A DNA stretch of 64,000 nucleotides, taken from positions 248,001-312,000 of the forward strand of contig CALZID010000001.1 in assembly GCA_945787805.1 (NCBI GenBank), read 5' to 3'. Within the stretch, counting starts at the first letter, position 1; the number at the start of each line of letters is the position of its first letter. Positions 18,111-27,081 of this stretch are shown piece after piece. Both the position numbers and the translations under genes were made by a program. Below the pieces are notes generated by a model, which was not told the origin of the DNA, ran no database searches, and worked only from the letters and a program-made list of their open reading frames with translations. This DNA is from an uncultured Clostridia bacterium (GTDB lineage: Bacteria; Bacillota; Clostridia; Oscillospirales; Acutalibacteraceae).

Positions 18111-19940
18111 ATGTGCGGTATCGCAGGAGAAGTATCGTTTGGGGGTTCAATAATAAAGAACAAAGACTCGTTTTTAAAAATGCAAAAAGTATTAGCGCCG
18201 CGCGGCCCCGACCAAAACGGAATTTATATAAAAAACAATGTTGCACTTATTCATTCCCGACTTTGTGTAATTGATATTGAAAACGGAATACAACCAATGA
18301 GCGCCAAATATGCCGATAAAGAATATACCCTTGTTTATAACGGAGAGCTATACAATACTGATGAAATCCGCGACGAGTTAATCAGAAACGGACATAAGTT
18401 TTTAGGACATTCCGACACCGAAGTTGTTTTGAAATCTTACATTCAATGGAAAGCTGAATGTGTTAAAAGGTTTAACGGAATATTTGCCTTTGCCGTTTGG
18501 GACGATGCGGAACAAAAGCTATTTTTTGCCCGTGACAGAATCGGTGTTAAGCCTTTGTTTTATACTGTTACGGATAATTCTTTTATTTTCGGTTCCGAAA
18601 TCAAAGCTTTGCTTGCACATAAAAGTATTGAACCTATTATCGATGAAAACTCCATAGCGGAAATTATGTTTATAGGTCCGGGCAGAACGCCCGGCTGCGG
18701 CGTATTTAAAGGTATCAATGAAATAAAACCGGCTTGCTGCGGATATTATTCCCACAGCGGAATAAGAATTCAAAAATATTGGACGCTGAAAGACAGAGAA
18801 CATAAAGATAGCTTTGAACAAACAGTTGAAAAAGTCAGGGAACTTGTAAAAGACGCAATCACAAGACAATTAGTATCGGATGTACCCGTAGGTACTTTTC
18901 TTTCCGGTGGGCTTGATTCCAGCATTATTTCATCAGTTGCAAGCTCATATTTTAAAGAGAAAAATAAGCAGTTAAAAACTTTTTCGGTAACATACGAAGA
19001 TAACGACAAATTCTTCAAGTCAAGCAAATTTCAACCAAACAGCGACACGGAATATATCAAAGAAATGGTGAAATATCTTGACTGTGAGCACCACTTAATT
19101 ACATTAAAAAACTCTGACCTGGCAAATGCGTTGTTAGACGCAGTTGACGCTCGGGATTTACCGGGTATGAGCGATGTTGATTCATCATTACTGTTGTTTT
19201 GCAAAGAAATAAAAAAACACTGTACCGTTGCTTTGTCGGGCGAATGTGCAGATGAAATATTCGGCGGATATCCCTGGTATCGTGACAAGGATATCAGAGC
19301 AATAAACGGTTTTCCGTGGGCACAGTCAACACAATACAGAAAATCATTTATAAGAGATGATATTCACTTGCCGAATGCCGAAGATTATGTGAACGACAGA
19401 TATAAAAACACATTGATAAACACATCTAAAACAGACGGAATTTCTCCGCTTGAATCCCGAATGAAAGAAATGATGAAATTAAATCTTGACTGGTTTATGC
19501 AAACACTTCTTGACAGAAAAGACAGAATGAGTATGTATAATGCACTTGAAGTCAGAGTCCCTTTCTGCGATTACAGAATCGCCGAGTATCTTTATTCTGT
19601 ACCCTGGGAATATAAGGATTATAAATCCTATGAAAAAGGGCTGTTAAGAGAAGCTGTGAAAGGCATTCTGCCGGATGAAGTTTTATGGCGAAAGAAAAGT
19701 CCTTATCCTAAAACGCATAATCCCGAATATCTCAGATTAGTGTCAAATATGCTTCGTGAAATTTTGGAAAACCCCTCCGCTAAAATTTTTGAATTCATAA
19801 AAAAGGACGAATTGGAAAAACTATTGACAACAAATCGAAATGAGCCGTGGTACGGTCAGTTAATGACCACGCCGCAAACAATAGCTTATTTTGTACAGAT
19901 AAACTATTGGCTTGAAAAATATGATATTTCAATTATTTAA
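18111..19940 (+). CDS. asnB: Asparagine synthetase, glutamine-hydrolysing AsnB
   Basis: Makes asparagine from aspartate, ATP and glutamine. The N-terminus MCGIAG supplies the catalytic cysteine of a class II glutaminase domain (about residues 1-200), with VYNGELYN and SDTEVVLKSY also conserved. The synthetase domain follows with the ATP pyrophosphatase loop TFLSGGLDSSIIS near residue 267. At 609 residues it has the normal length. An AGAGGTGA site precedes the ATG. It forms a two-gene unit with ldh, 11 bases downstream. Its intact glutaminase contrasts with PurF in this window. Confidence 0.96.
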   Translation: MCGIAGEVSFGGSIIKNKDSFLKMQKVLAPRGPDQNGIYIKNNVALIHSRLCVIDIENGIQPMSAKYADKEYTLVYNGELYNTDEIRDELIRNGHKFLGHSDTEVVLKSYIQWKAECVKRFNGIFAFAVWDDAEQKLFFARDRIGVKPLFYTVTDNSFIFGSEIKALLAHKSIEPIIDENSIAEIMFIGPGRTPGCGVFKGINEIKPACCGYYSHSGIRIQKYWTLKDREHKDSFEQTVEKVRELVKDAITRQLVSDVPVGTFLSGGLDSSIISSVASSYFKEKNKQLKTFSVTYEDNDKFFKSSKFQPNSDTEYIKEMVKYLDCEHHLITLKNSDLANALLDAVDARDLPGMSDVDSSLLLFCKEIKKHCTVALSGECADEIFGGYPWYRDKDIRAINGFPWAQSTQYRKSFIRDDIHLPNAEDYVNDRYKNTLINTSKTDGISPLESRMKEMMKLNLDWFMQTLLDRKDRMSMYNALEVRVPFCDYRIAEYLYSVPWEYKDYKSYEKGLLREAVKGILPDEVLWRKKSPYPKTHNPEYLRLVSNMLREILENPSAKIFEFIKKDELEKLLTTNRNEPWYGQLMTTPQTIAYFVQINYWLEKYDISII

Positions 19941-19951
19941 CAGGAGTTAAA

Positions 19952-20917
19952 ATGAAAAACACGGATTTAAAAAAAGTAGCCCTTGTAGGAACAGGTTTTG
20001 TCGGTATGAGCTTTGCTTATGCGCTCTTAAACAGCGGAGACTGCGACCAACTGGTTTTAATAGATATTAACAAAGAAAAAGCCCACGGAGAAGCCATGGA
20101 TTTAAACCACGGACTTTCCTTTGCAAAAAGAAATATGTTAATCTATGACGGCGACTACACGGATTGTCACGATGCGGACATTGTAGTTATTGCAGCGGGT
20201 GTTAATCAAAAAGAAGGCGAAGACAGAATTTCTCTGCTTCACAGAAATTTCAAAGTATTCAAAACAATAATTGAACCCGTTATAGAAAGCGGCTTTAACG
20301 GGATATTTTTAGTAGCCACTAACCCTGTTGATATTATGACAAAAATAACTCTTGAATTATCAGGCTTTGACAGTTCGAGAGTTATCGGAAGCGGCACAAC
20401 CCTGGACACCGCAAGGCTTCGTTATCTTATGGGAGATTATTTCGGCATAGACCCGAGAAATGTTCACGCCTATGTTATCGGTGAGCATGGCGACAGCGAA
20501 ATTATCCCCTGGTCACAAGCGTATGTAACGACAAAAAGTGTCTACGATATTGTTGAGTATTCAAAAGGAAAGTTTTCTTTTAACGAATTGAATAACATAA
20601 GCAAAAATGTCACCCGTGCGGCACAAGAAATAATCAAAGCAAAAGGCGCAACATATTACGGCATCGGCATGTCGCTTGTAAGAATAGTCAGAGCCATATT
20701 TGGTGATGAAAAAAGTGCATTGACAGTATCTGTAATGATGAACGGACAATACGGTGTAGACGATGTTTATGTTGGTATGCCCGCAATCATCGGCAGAAAA
20801 GGTATTGAAGACATTATTGTTTTGGATTTAACGGAAGACGAAAAAAACAGTTTTATCAATTCATGCAATTTTCTTAAAGAAACAACAAAAGAAATAAAAT
20901 GTATAAAGCACGACTGA
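19952..20917 (+). CDS. ldh: L-lactate dehydrogenase
   Basis: NADH-dependent reduction of pyruvate to lactate. The 321-residue protein has the Rossmann start KVALVGTGFVGMSFAY, the specificity loop AGVNQKEGEDR with Gln (lactate rather than malate dehydrogenase), VATNPVDIMT and the catalytic His in GEHGDSE. Preceded by CAGGAG and translated with asnB. Its last codons and stop lie inside a long terminator hairpin shared with the convergent gene. Pairing with asnB is unusual and suggests no obvious shared pathway. Confidence 0.95.
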   Translation: MKNTDLKKVALVGTGFVGMSFAYALLNSGDCDQLVLIDINKEKAHGEAMDLNHGLSFAKRNMLIYDGDYTDCHDADIVVIAAGVNQKEGEDRISLLHRNFKVFKTIIEPVIESGFNGIFLVATNPVDIMTKITLELSGFDSSRVIGSGTTLDTARLRYLMGDYFGIDPRNVHAYVIGEHGDSEIIPWSQAYVTTKSVYDIVEYSKGKFSFNELNNISKNVTRAAQEIIKAKGATYYGIGMSLVRIVRAIFGDEKSALTVSVMMNGQYGVDDVYVGMPAIIGRKGIEDIIVLDLTEDEKNSFINSCNFLKETTKEIKCIKHD

Positions 20918-20942
20918 CAGCCGTGCTTTATACATTTTTACT
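20896..20942. terminator. Bidirectional terminator overlapping ends of ldh and mreB-like genes
   Basis: AAAATGTATAAAGCACG (20896-20912) pairs perfectly with CGTGCTTTATACATTTT (20922-20938), a 17-bp stem with A- and T-runs on its two sides. The ldh stop codon lies in the 9-base loop and reaches within 10 bases of the convergent gene's end at 20928, so the hairpin is built into both coding regions. Confidence 0.9.
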
Positions 20943-21983
20943 GTTCATTTTTCTGATTCGCTCTCTGACCTCATCTTTGAAAATAAATCTGTATCCGTTA
21001 TTTTCAAGCAATTTTTCATTGTTTATAAGTTGGCCCAAACCGTTTACTTTTGCTAATGTGGGTTCATCAACAACTTCACAGCGAATATTGATTTCTTGCT
21101 CAAGTCTCTCGGCAATATCAAAAATCAGCGAACCGCCGCCGCACAGATAAATTCCGTGGTCAGCCGCATCGGACAATAATTCGGGCGGTACAGTTTTCAA
21201 AAGTGTATTGATTTCTGCAACTAAAAGCGAAATTTGTTCATCAATATACGGATAAATCTCATTAGAAGTGATTTCAAAGGAAATAGGCATTTCATCCAGA
21301 TTACTTTTGCCGGATATGAATAAAGCAGTTTCACAGTCACGACGGATTGCTGAAATTATTTTATCTTTAACCTCTCGCAGAGTGTGCGGACCTATGAGAA
21401 TATCTCTGTCTCTTTTCAAATGCTGCTCTATAGCCTTATCGATATCATTGCTGCCGCGTTTTATTGCGCCGGAATTCACAATGCTGCCCATTGAAATAAT
21501 CGCAAATTCGGTAATATGATGACCGATATCCAACACCATTCTGCCACCGATTTTCTCTGTTTCAATACCGCAGCCGAAAGCGGATGCTAAAATTCCTTCA
21601 ACCAAACATACTCTGCCGGCACCTGCCAGAGTTATTGCATCAAGCATTGTTTTCTTCTCAAAGCTCGTTGCATTTGTTGACAGAGATACTAAAACATTGG
21701 GCTTATAAACCCGTGTTCCGCAGACTTTCTTGATATAATATCTTAACATTTTTTCTGCAAGAACAAAGTCGGATATGACGCCGTTTCTAATAACATCAAC
21801 CACTTTAATTTCTGCCGGGCATCTGCCCGAAAGCTCATATGCATCGCTGCCGAAAGCAATCGGCTGCTGCGTTTCGCAATCTATTGCTGCAACTGACGGT
21901 TCGTCAATAACCATCCCCTTGTTTTCAGCATAGATTTTAATTGAATAAGAGCCGAAATCAATGCCAAGCTTCATTCCTTTCAC
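20928..21983 (-). CDS. Divergent MreB-like actin homologue
   Basis: Actin-fold protein of 351 residues related to the rod-shape proteins MreB/Mbl. It has a LGIDFGSYSIKIY phosphate-1 motif, EPSVAAID, and YLCGGGSLIFDIAERL (adenosine motif) near residue 300. The phosphate-2 motif, normally DIGGGTTD, reads DIGHHITEFAIIS here, so nucleotide hydrolysis may be altered. GTG at 21983 is the likely start because AGGAGG lies 7 bases upstream; ATG at 21974 is possible. It is 30 bases downstream of typA and not beside mreC/mreD. Role in shape or polarity is inference. Confidence 0.8.
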   Translation of the reverse strand: MKGMKLGIDFGSYSIKIYAENKGMVIDEPSVAAIDCETQQPIAFGSDAYELSGRCPAEIKVVDVIRNGVISDFVLAEKMLRYYIKKVCGTRVYKPNVLVSLSTNATSFEKKTMLDAITLAGAGRVCLVEGILASAFGCGIETEKIGGRMVLDIGHHITEFAIISMGSIVNSGAIKRGSNDIDKAIEQHLKRDRDILIGPHTLREVKDKIISAIRRDCETALFISGKSNLDEMPISFEITSNEIYPYIDEQISLLVAEINTLLKTVPPELLSDAADHGIYLCGGGSLIFDIAERLEQEINIRCEVVDEPTLAKVNGLGQLINNEKLLENNGYRFIFKDEVRERIRKMNSKNV

Positions 21984-22013
21984 GGTGTCACCTCCTATAA
22001 AAAATATATAAAC

Positions 22014-23834
22014 TTATTTTTTCTTAAACTGTTGCTTTAAGCGTAAATCTTTTGAAAGAATTGTCTTTCTTAAACGAATACTTGTCGGTGTAACTTCCAT
22101 AAGCTCATCGTCTTTAATAAATTCCATTGACTGTTCAAGGCTTAATACAGTGTGCGGAACTAATCTCAAAGCATCGTCAGAACCTGATGCACGGGTGTTT
22201 GTAAGATGTTTTGCTTTACATATATTGCAAGTCAAATCTTCATTTTTTGAACATTCACCGACAATCATACCCTCATACACAGGAACACCGGGACCTATAA
22301 ACAGTCTTCCTCTGTCTTGCGTATTGAAAAGTCCGTATGCGGTGCTCTCACCTGATTCATGTGCTACAATCGAGCCTCTTTCTCTTGTTTCTATATCACC
22401 TTTATACGGCTCATATCCTGCAAAAAGATTATTCATTATTCCGTTGCCGTTAGTGTCTGTCATAAATTCAGAGCGATAACCGATAAGACCGCGTGCGGGG
22501 ATTTTAAATTCAAGATGTGTTGAACCGCCGTCACGAGTGCCCATATTTTCAAGCTCACCGCGACGGGCGCCGATTTTCATCATAACTGAACCGACATATT
22601 CTTCGGGCACTTCAACAATTAAAAGCTCCATCGGCTCTAAGAGTACGCCGTCTTCAACTTTGGTAATAACTTTCGGTCTTGAAACCTGGAACTCGTAGCC
22701 CTGTCTTCGCATAGTTTCAATTAGAATTGAAAGATGTAATTCACCGCGACCTGAAACCTTGAAAGTATCGGTTGAGTCTGTTTCTTCAACTCGCATACTT
22801 ACATTTGTTTCAACTTCTTTAAATAATCTGTCTCGAAGATTTCTCGATGTTACAAATTTGCCTTCTTTTCCCGCAAAAGGACTGTCATTAACAATGAAAT
22901 TCATTGAAATTGTAGGCTCATCAATTTTGATAAAGGGTAACGGTTCAATGCAATCAGGAGAACAAATAGTTTCGCCGATATTAAGGTCCGCAATACCGGA
23001 AACACAAATTATATCTCCGACTGACGCAGAATCAACTTCAACTCTTTTCAACCCGTCAAATTGATAAAGCCGGGATATTTTTACATTTTCAAAGCTACCG
23101 TCTGTCTTACATAAAGTTACCGAATCGTTTCGTCTGATTGTGCCGCGCTCAACTCTTCCCACACCGATTCTTCCGACATAATCATCATAATCAAGGCTTG
23201 AGAAAAGCACTTGCAGCGGTGCTTCACAGTCACCCTTTGGCGGTTCGATATTTTCTATAATCGCATCAAATAAGGGGCGCATATTTTCGCCCTTTACGCT
23301 TGCATCGGCTGACGCATATCCGTCACGGGCAGAAGCGTAAATCACGGGGAATTCCAGCTGGTCATCATTTGCGCCCAGCTCAATAAACAAGTCTAAAACC
23401 TCGTCGACAACTTCAGCGGGACGAGCACCCGGACGGTCAATCTTATTTACGACAACTAAAACTTTCTTTTCAAGTCCAAGAGCCTTTTTAAGAACAAATC
23501 TTGTCTGCGGCATACAACCTTCAAAAGCGTCAACAAGCAATAAAACGCCGTCAACCATCATAAGAATTCGTTCAACTTCACCGCCGAAATCGGCATGACC
23601 CGGGGTGTCAACAATATTTATTTTTATATCGTTGTAATGTACAGATGTATTCTTTGAAAGTATAGTGATTCCGCGCTCTCTTTCAAGGTCATTTGAATCC
23701 ATCACTCTATCCTGTACCATTTCATTTTGTCTGAAAATACCACTCTGTTTTAAAAGCTCGTCAACTAAAGTTGTTTTACCGTGGTCAACGTGTGCAATAA
23801 TTGCAATATTTCTAATATCTTCTCTCGATTTCAA
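22014..23834 (-). CDS. typA: Ribosome-binding translational GTPase TypA/BipA
   Basis: EF-G-like GTPase involved in ribosome assembly and stress adaptation. Domain G has AHVDHGKTTLVDELL (G1), DTPGHADFGGEVER (G3) and VVNKIDRPGARP (G4), then EF-G-like domains and a C-terminal YEGMIVGECSKNEDL-type BipA domain. TTG at 23834 gives MKSREDIRNIAI, like B. subtilis TypA, and has AAGGTGA upstream. A TTG at 23864 would lie at the transcript start and is rejected. The product is 606 residues. Confidence 0.95.
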   Translation of the reverse strand: MKSREDIRNIAIIAHVDHGKTTLVDELLKQSGIFRQNEMVQDRVMDSNDLERERGITILSKNTSVHYNDIKINIVDTPGHADFGGEVERILMMVDGVLLLVDAFEGCMPQTRFVLKKALGLEKKVLVVVNKIDRPGARPAEVVDEVLDLFIELGANDDQLEFPVIYASARDGYASADASVKGENMRPLFDAIIENIEPPKGDCEAPLQVLFSSLDYDDYVGRIGVGRVERGTIRRNDSVTLCKTDGSFENVKISRLYQFDGLKRVEVDSASVGDIICVSGIADLNIGETICSPDCIEPLPFIKIDEPTISMNFIVNDSPFAGKEGKFVTSRNLRDRLFKEVETNVSMRVEETDSTDTFKVSGRGELHLSILIETMRRQGYEFQVSRPKVITKVEDGVLLEPMELLIVEVPEEYVGSVMMKIGARRGELENMGTRDGGSTHLEFKIPARGLIGYRSEFMTDTNGNGIMNNLFAGYEPYKGDIETRERGSIVAHESGESTAYGLFNTQDRGRLFIGPGVPVYEGMIVGECSKNEDLTCNICKAKHLTNTRASGSDDALRLVPHTVLSLEQSMEFIKDDELMEVTPTSIRLRKTILSKDLRLKQQFKKK

Positions 23835-23867
23835 AAATTTCACCTTCAATTTTAAACTTGACAATAT

Positions 23868-23896
23868 ATTTTACCACTATGTCTTATATTTCGCAA
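23868..23896 (-). promoter_or_regulatory. Promoter of typA
   Basis: Minus-strand TTGCGA at 23896-23891 and TAAAAT at 23873-23868 with exactly 17 bases between. The expected transcript start near 23861 supports the TTG start at 23834. Confidence 0.7.
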
Positions 23897-23928
23897 GGTG
23901 CAAAACTTATAAAATAATAATTCTAATC

Positions 23929-23957
23929 TTTACAAAACAGTTAAAATATTCTAAAAT
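23929..23957 (+). promoter_or_regulatory. Promoter of the DUF4091-rodA operon
   Basis: TTTACA at 23929-23934 and TAAAAT at 23952-23957 with a 17-base spacer, 30 bases before the first ATG. It is divergent from the typA promoter in the same gap. Confidence 0.72.
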
Positions 23958-23986
23958 AAGAGTACAATCAAATTTGGGGTGAACTA

Positions 23987-25606
23987 ATGAGCAACTTATC
24001 CGGAATCAAGATAATTTCTTCTCTTGAAAAAGTATATAGTAATGACAATGTTCCGTCTGATTCTCTTGAATATATTTCTCTTTTGAAAAATGAGAGAAAA
24101 TCCTTTCAAGTTGTTATTGAATCGAAAGAAGAAGCATTTGCTAACAGCATTATTGAAACAGATTTAGTTAATTATAAAATATACAGAGTAGTTGATGTAA
24201 AATCAGATTTACCCATGACCAAAACCGGTGCGGATGACTACTTTAAATTCAGTGACAACGGTTACTATCCCGACCTTTTAATTCCTGTCACAAATGAAAT
24301 TGAATTATTAAAGGGCAAAAATATTTTCTGGATTGAAATTGATGCTGAAAACAACTGTATCGGTCAACATAGTTTTAAATTTTGCATTGAAGAATTATAT
24401 GCAGAAATCAGCATAGAGATTATTGATGCCGAGTTGGATTTTTCTGATTTTGTGTACACAAACTGGTTTCATACGGACTGTCTGATGTCATATTACGGAT
24501 TTGATGCCTTTTCCGAAGAATATTGGCGTGTAACGGAAAATTTCTTAAAAACAGCCTCCGAGCACGGAATGAATTGTGTTTTGACGCCTATTTTCACTCC
24601 GCCGCTTGATACGGCTGTCGGCAGTGAAAGACCGACCGTGCAGTTAGTCGGCATTGAGTGTAATAACGGTGAATACTCTTTTAATTTCGACAGGCTGACA
24701 CAGTGGATTGATATGGCTCACAGATGCAATATTGAATATTTTGAGTTATCTCACTTCTACACACAGTGGGGTGCAAAAAATGCGCCGAAAATTATGGCAA
24801 CCGTCAACGGAGAATACAAACAGATTTTCGGTTGGGATACTAAATCTACATCAAAAGAATATAAAACTTTTTTATCGGCGCTTTCAATAAAACTCAATGA
24901 ATATTTTGAAAGCAAAAATTTAAAGGATAAGGTTTTTATTCATGTCAGCGACGAACCAAATTTTTCAGTTATTTCCACTTATGCAAAAGCGTCAAAATAT
25001 ATTCATAAGATTTTTCGGGGCTATAAAATTATTGACGCTCTTTCAGATTATTGGTTTTATAAGCTGAAAATTATATCGAACCCCATTCCCGCTAACAATC
25101 ACATAGATAAGTTCCTCGGAAAAGTTGATAATCTGTGGACTTACTATTGCAGCTCACAAAAGAATAAAAATGTATCTAACAGATTTTTCTGCAACAGCTC
25201 TTTAAGAAACCGAGTTATAGGATATCAAATGTATAAGTTCAATATAAAAGGATTTTTACATTGGGGTTATAACTTCTACTACACTCAACTTTCAAAAGAG
25301 ACGATAAATCCCTTTGAAGTTACCGATGCGGGCAAAAGCTTTCCGTCGGGCGATTCGTTTGTTGTGTATCCCGGAGAAAACGGTACACCGTTAGAGTCAA
25401 TAAGATTAAAAGTATTTTATGATGCTATACAAGATATGGCGGCACTTAAAACTCTTGAGAAATTAACCGACAAAAGCACTTGTCTTAATATTATTGAAAA
25501 TAATGGTGAATTCAATTTAACATTCAGCGAATATCCGCATAACGACGATTGGTTATTAGCCACAAGAGAAAAGATAAACGAGCTAATCAAAACAAAAAAC
25601 AGGTGA
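23987..25606 (+). CDS. DUF4091-type putative glycoside hydrolase, cytoplasmic
   Basis: A 539-residue protein with an N-terminal beta-rich region (about 1-150), a probable TIM barrel containing YTNWFHTDCLMSYYG, and a C-terminal region with FLHWGYNFYYTQ and LKVFYDAIQDMAALKTLEKL, the pattern of DUF4091 proteins. The barrel segment HVSDEPNF could hold catalytic acids. Members are often annotated as glycoside hydrolases, but substrate is unknown. There is no signal peptide, so it should act in the cytoplasm. A GGGGTGA site precedes the ATG; rodA follows after 4 bases. Confidence 0.78.
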   Translation: MSNLSGIKIISSLEKVYSNDNVPSDSLEYISLLKNERKSFQVVIESKEEAFANSIIETDLVNYKIYRVVDVKSDLPMTKTGADDYFKFSDNGYYPDLLIPVTNEIELLKGKNIFWIEIDAENNCIGQHSFKFCIEELYAEISIEIIDAELDFSDFVYTNWFHTDCLMSYYGFDAFSEEYWRVTENFLKTASEHGMNCVLTPIFTPPLDTAVGSERPTVQLVGIECNNGEYSFNFDRLTQWIDMAHRCNIEYFELSHFYTQWGAKNAPKIMATVNGEYKQIFGWDTKSTSKEYKTFLSALSIKLNEYFESKNLKDKVFIHVSDEPNFSVISTYAKASKYIHKIFRGYKIIDALSDYWFYKLKIISNPIPANNHIDKFLGKVDNLWTYYCSSQKNKNVSNRFFCNSSLRNRVIGYQMYKFNIKGFLHWGYNFYYTQLSKETINPFEVTDAGKSFPSGDSFVVYPGENGTPLESIRLKVFYDAIQDMAALKTLEKLTDKSTCLNIIENNGEFNLTFSEYPHNDDWLLATREKINELIKTKNR

Positions 25607-25610
25607 AAAA

Positions 25611-26798
25611 ATGAAAAATATTTTTAAAGCACTTAAGAATTTTATAATTGAAACCGATAATATTCTGCTGTTTTTTTGCCTTATTACATCTGCATTCGGC
25701 TGTATAACCGTGTTAAGTGCAACACTTCAAAATGTTACCGACGGCGGAAGATTCAGCCGTGACTTTATTGTTATGGCAGCGGCGGTTATTCTCGGCATAA
25801 TTATAGCAATTATTATTTCCTTAATTGACTATGAATTCATAATGAAGCTTTGGCCCGTAATTGCAATATTCTGCGTAGGAATTATGCTGATAACATTAAA
25901 ATTCGGTATCGGTCCGCCGGAAAGACCCGATGCTCGAACCTGGTTGAAGCTGGGCGGATTGGGTATTTATTTTCAGCCGTCTGAAATAGTTAAAATCGGA
26001 TTTATCATTACTTTCGGTGTTCATTTAGATAAGGTAAAAAACCACATTAACAGCTTTTTAAATGTGATTTTGCTTGCTCTTCACGCAATTATTCCCATAG
26101 GCCTCGTTATAGTCTCGGGTGACCTTGGTTCCGCGCTTGTATTTATGATAATAACAATTGTAATGCTTTTTGTTGCAGGACTTCATTGGGGATATTTTCT
26201 CGGCGGCGGACTTTTAGTAGGTGCTTCTTTGCCTTTAATTTGGATGTACTTGTTGGGAAACATTCAAAAGCAACGGTTTTTAGCACTCGCCTATCCCGAG
26301 CTATATCCTGACATAATTTACCAGCAAGAGCGCGGAATGGCTGCGATTAAAGGCGGCGGAATAACAGGACAGGGACTGTTTCACGGTATCTACACCCAAA
26401 CACGAAACGGTATTCCCGAAAGTGAAAATGATATGATTTTTTCGGTTATAGGTGAAGAACTCGGATTTATCGGTTGCGCTGTAGCCTTGCTTCTTCTGAC
26501 CGCTATTACAATAAGAATTGCCAGAACCGGAAAGCACGATAAAATCGGCAACACGAAAGTTATGTGCTACGGTGTTGCGGGCATGATTGCCGGACAAGTT
26601 ATCATAAATGTCGGTATGTGTCTTATGCTTCTTCCCGTTATCGGTATTACGCTCCCCTTTTTCAGCGCCGGCGGTTCGTCAAATCTTTGCATATATTTTG
26701 CTATCGGTTTGATTATGAGCTTTTACCGATATAATCAGCAACGGGATATGATAAATGTTAATTTTTCTAATATTACAAATCCGTTTATGGACATTTAA
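25611..26798 (+). CDS. rodA: RodA-type peptidoglycan glycosyltransferase (SEDS family)
   Basis: Polytopic membrane enzyme that polymerises lipid II during elongation, normally with a class B penicillin-binding protein. About ten hydrophobic segments are visible in 395 residues. SEDS signatures are FQPSEIVKIGFII, GDLGSALVFM, PESENDMIFSVIGEELGF and LPFFSAGGSSNL. The start follows GGTGAAAAA and is 4 bases after the upstream gene. No PBP2 or mreC/D is adjacent. Immediately downstream comes the first copy of the 237-bp repeat. Confidence 0.93.
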   Translation: MKNIFKALKNFIIETDNILLFFCLITSAFGCITVLSATLQNVTDGGRFSRDFIVMAAAVILGIIIAIIISLIDYEFIMKLWPVIAIFCVGIMLITLKFGIGPPERPDARTWLKLGGLGIYFQPSEIVKIGFIITFGVHLDKVKNHINSFLNVILLALHAIIPIGLVIVSGDLGSALVFMIITIVMLFVAGLHWGYFLGGGLLVGASLPLIWMYLLGNIQKQRFLALAYPELYPDIIYQQERGMAAIKGGGITGQGLFHGIYTQTRNGIPESENDMIFSVIGEELGFIGCAVALLLLTAITIRIARTGKHDKIGNTKVMCYGVAGMIAGQVIINVGMCLMLLPVIGITLPFFSAGGSSNLCIYFAIGLIMSFYRYNQQRDMINVNFSNITNPFMDI

Positions 26799-26800
26799 AA

Positions 26801-27037
26801 GGGGTTGTAAAAAAAGTGTAGACCGCATAAAGCCCAATATATAAAGGCTTTTTAATACCCCAAAACAATATTTAATCGCATAAGAGTAATAAAAAACAAA
26901 ACAGAAAAAATAATGTTTTATGCTATGAACAAACTTCGCCGCTCGGCGTACCTTTGTACGCCGTCGGGTAACCGATAACAAGGCAAAAGCCTTGTTATCG
27001 CTCAGTTTGTCCATTCTACGCATTTTTTCCTAACCCC
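26801..27037. repeat. Structured intergenic repeat, copy 1 (237 bp)
   Basis: First of three same-orientation copies. It begins GGGGTTGTAAAAAAAG and ends TTTTTTCCTAACCCC, imperfect inverted ends with internal GTGTAGA/TCTACGC. The right 115 bases are almost identical in all copies; the left half is A-rich and varies. Internal pairings are GCATAAA with TTTATGC enclosing AAAGCC/GGCTTT, and ACAAACT with AGTTTGT enclosing GGCGTAC/GTACGCC and a 12-bp CGATAACAAGGC hairpin. No transposase lies nearby. It fills the gap between convergent rodA and pcrA. A MITE or a structured RNA element are the two main readings. Confidence 0.88.
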
Positions 27038-27040
27038 AAA

Positions 27041-27081
27041 AAGTGGCTGTAAAAAACTTCCGTTTTTTACAGCCACTTTTT
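27041..27081. terminator. Bidirectional terminator between rodA and pcrA
   Basis: Perfect 15-bp stem GTGGCTGTAAAAAAC / GTTTTTTACAGCCAC (27043-27076) with loop ttcc, flanked by A-runs on the left and five T on the right. It can stop both convergent genes. The same hairpin design follows the other two repeat copies. Confidence 0.92.

Noticed and set aside
26679-27023. 114-codon minus-strand ORF starting MRRMDKLSDNKAF inside repeat copy 1 (similar 81-codon ORF at 36902-37147)
   Set aside because: The shared first 40 codons simply reflect the conserved repeat DNA. Past that the frames diverge, copy 2 stops after about 43 codons, and copy 1 runs into antisense of rodA. No ribosome site.
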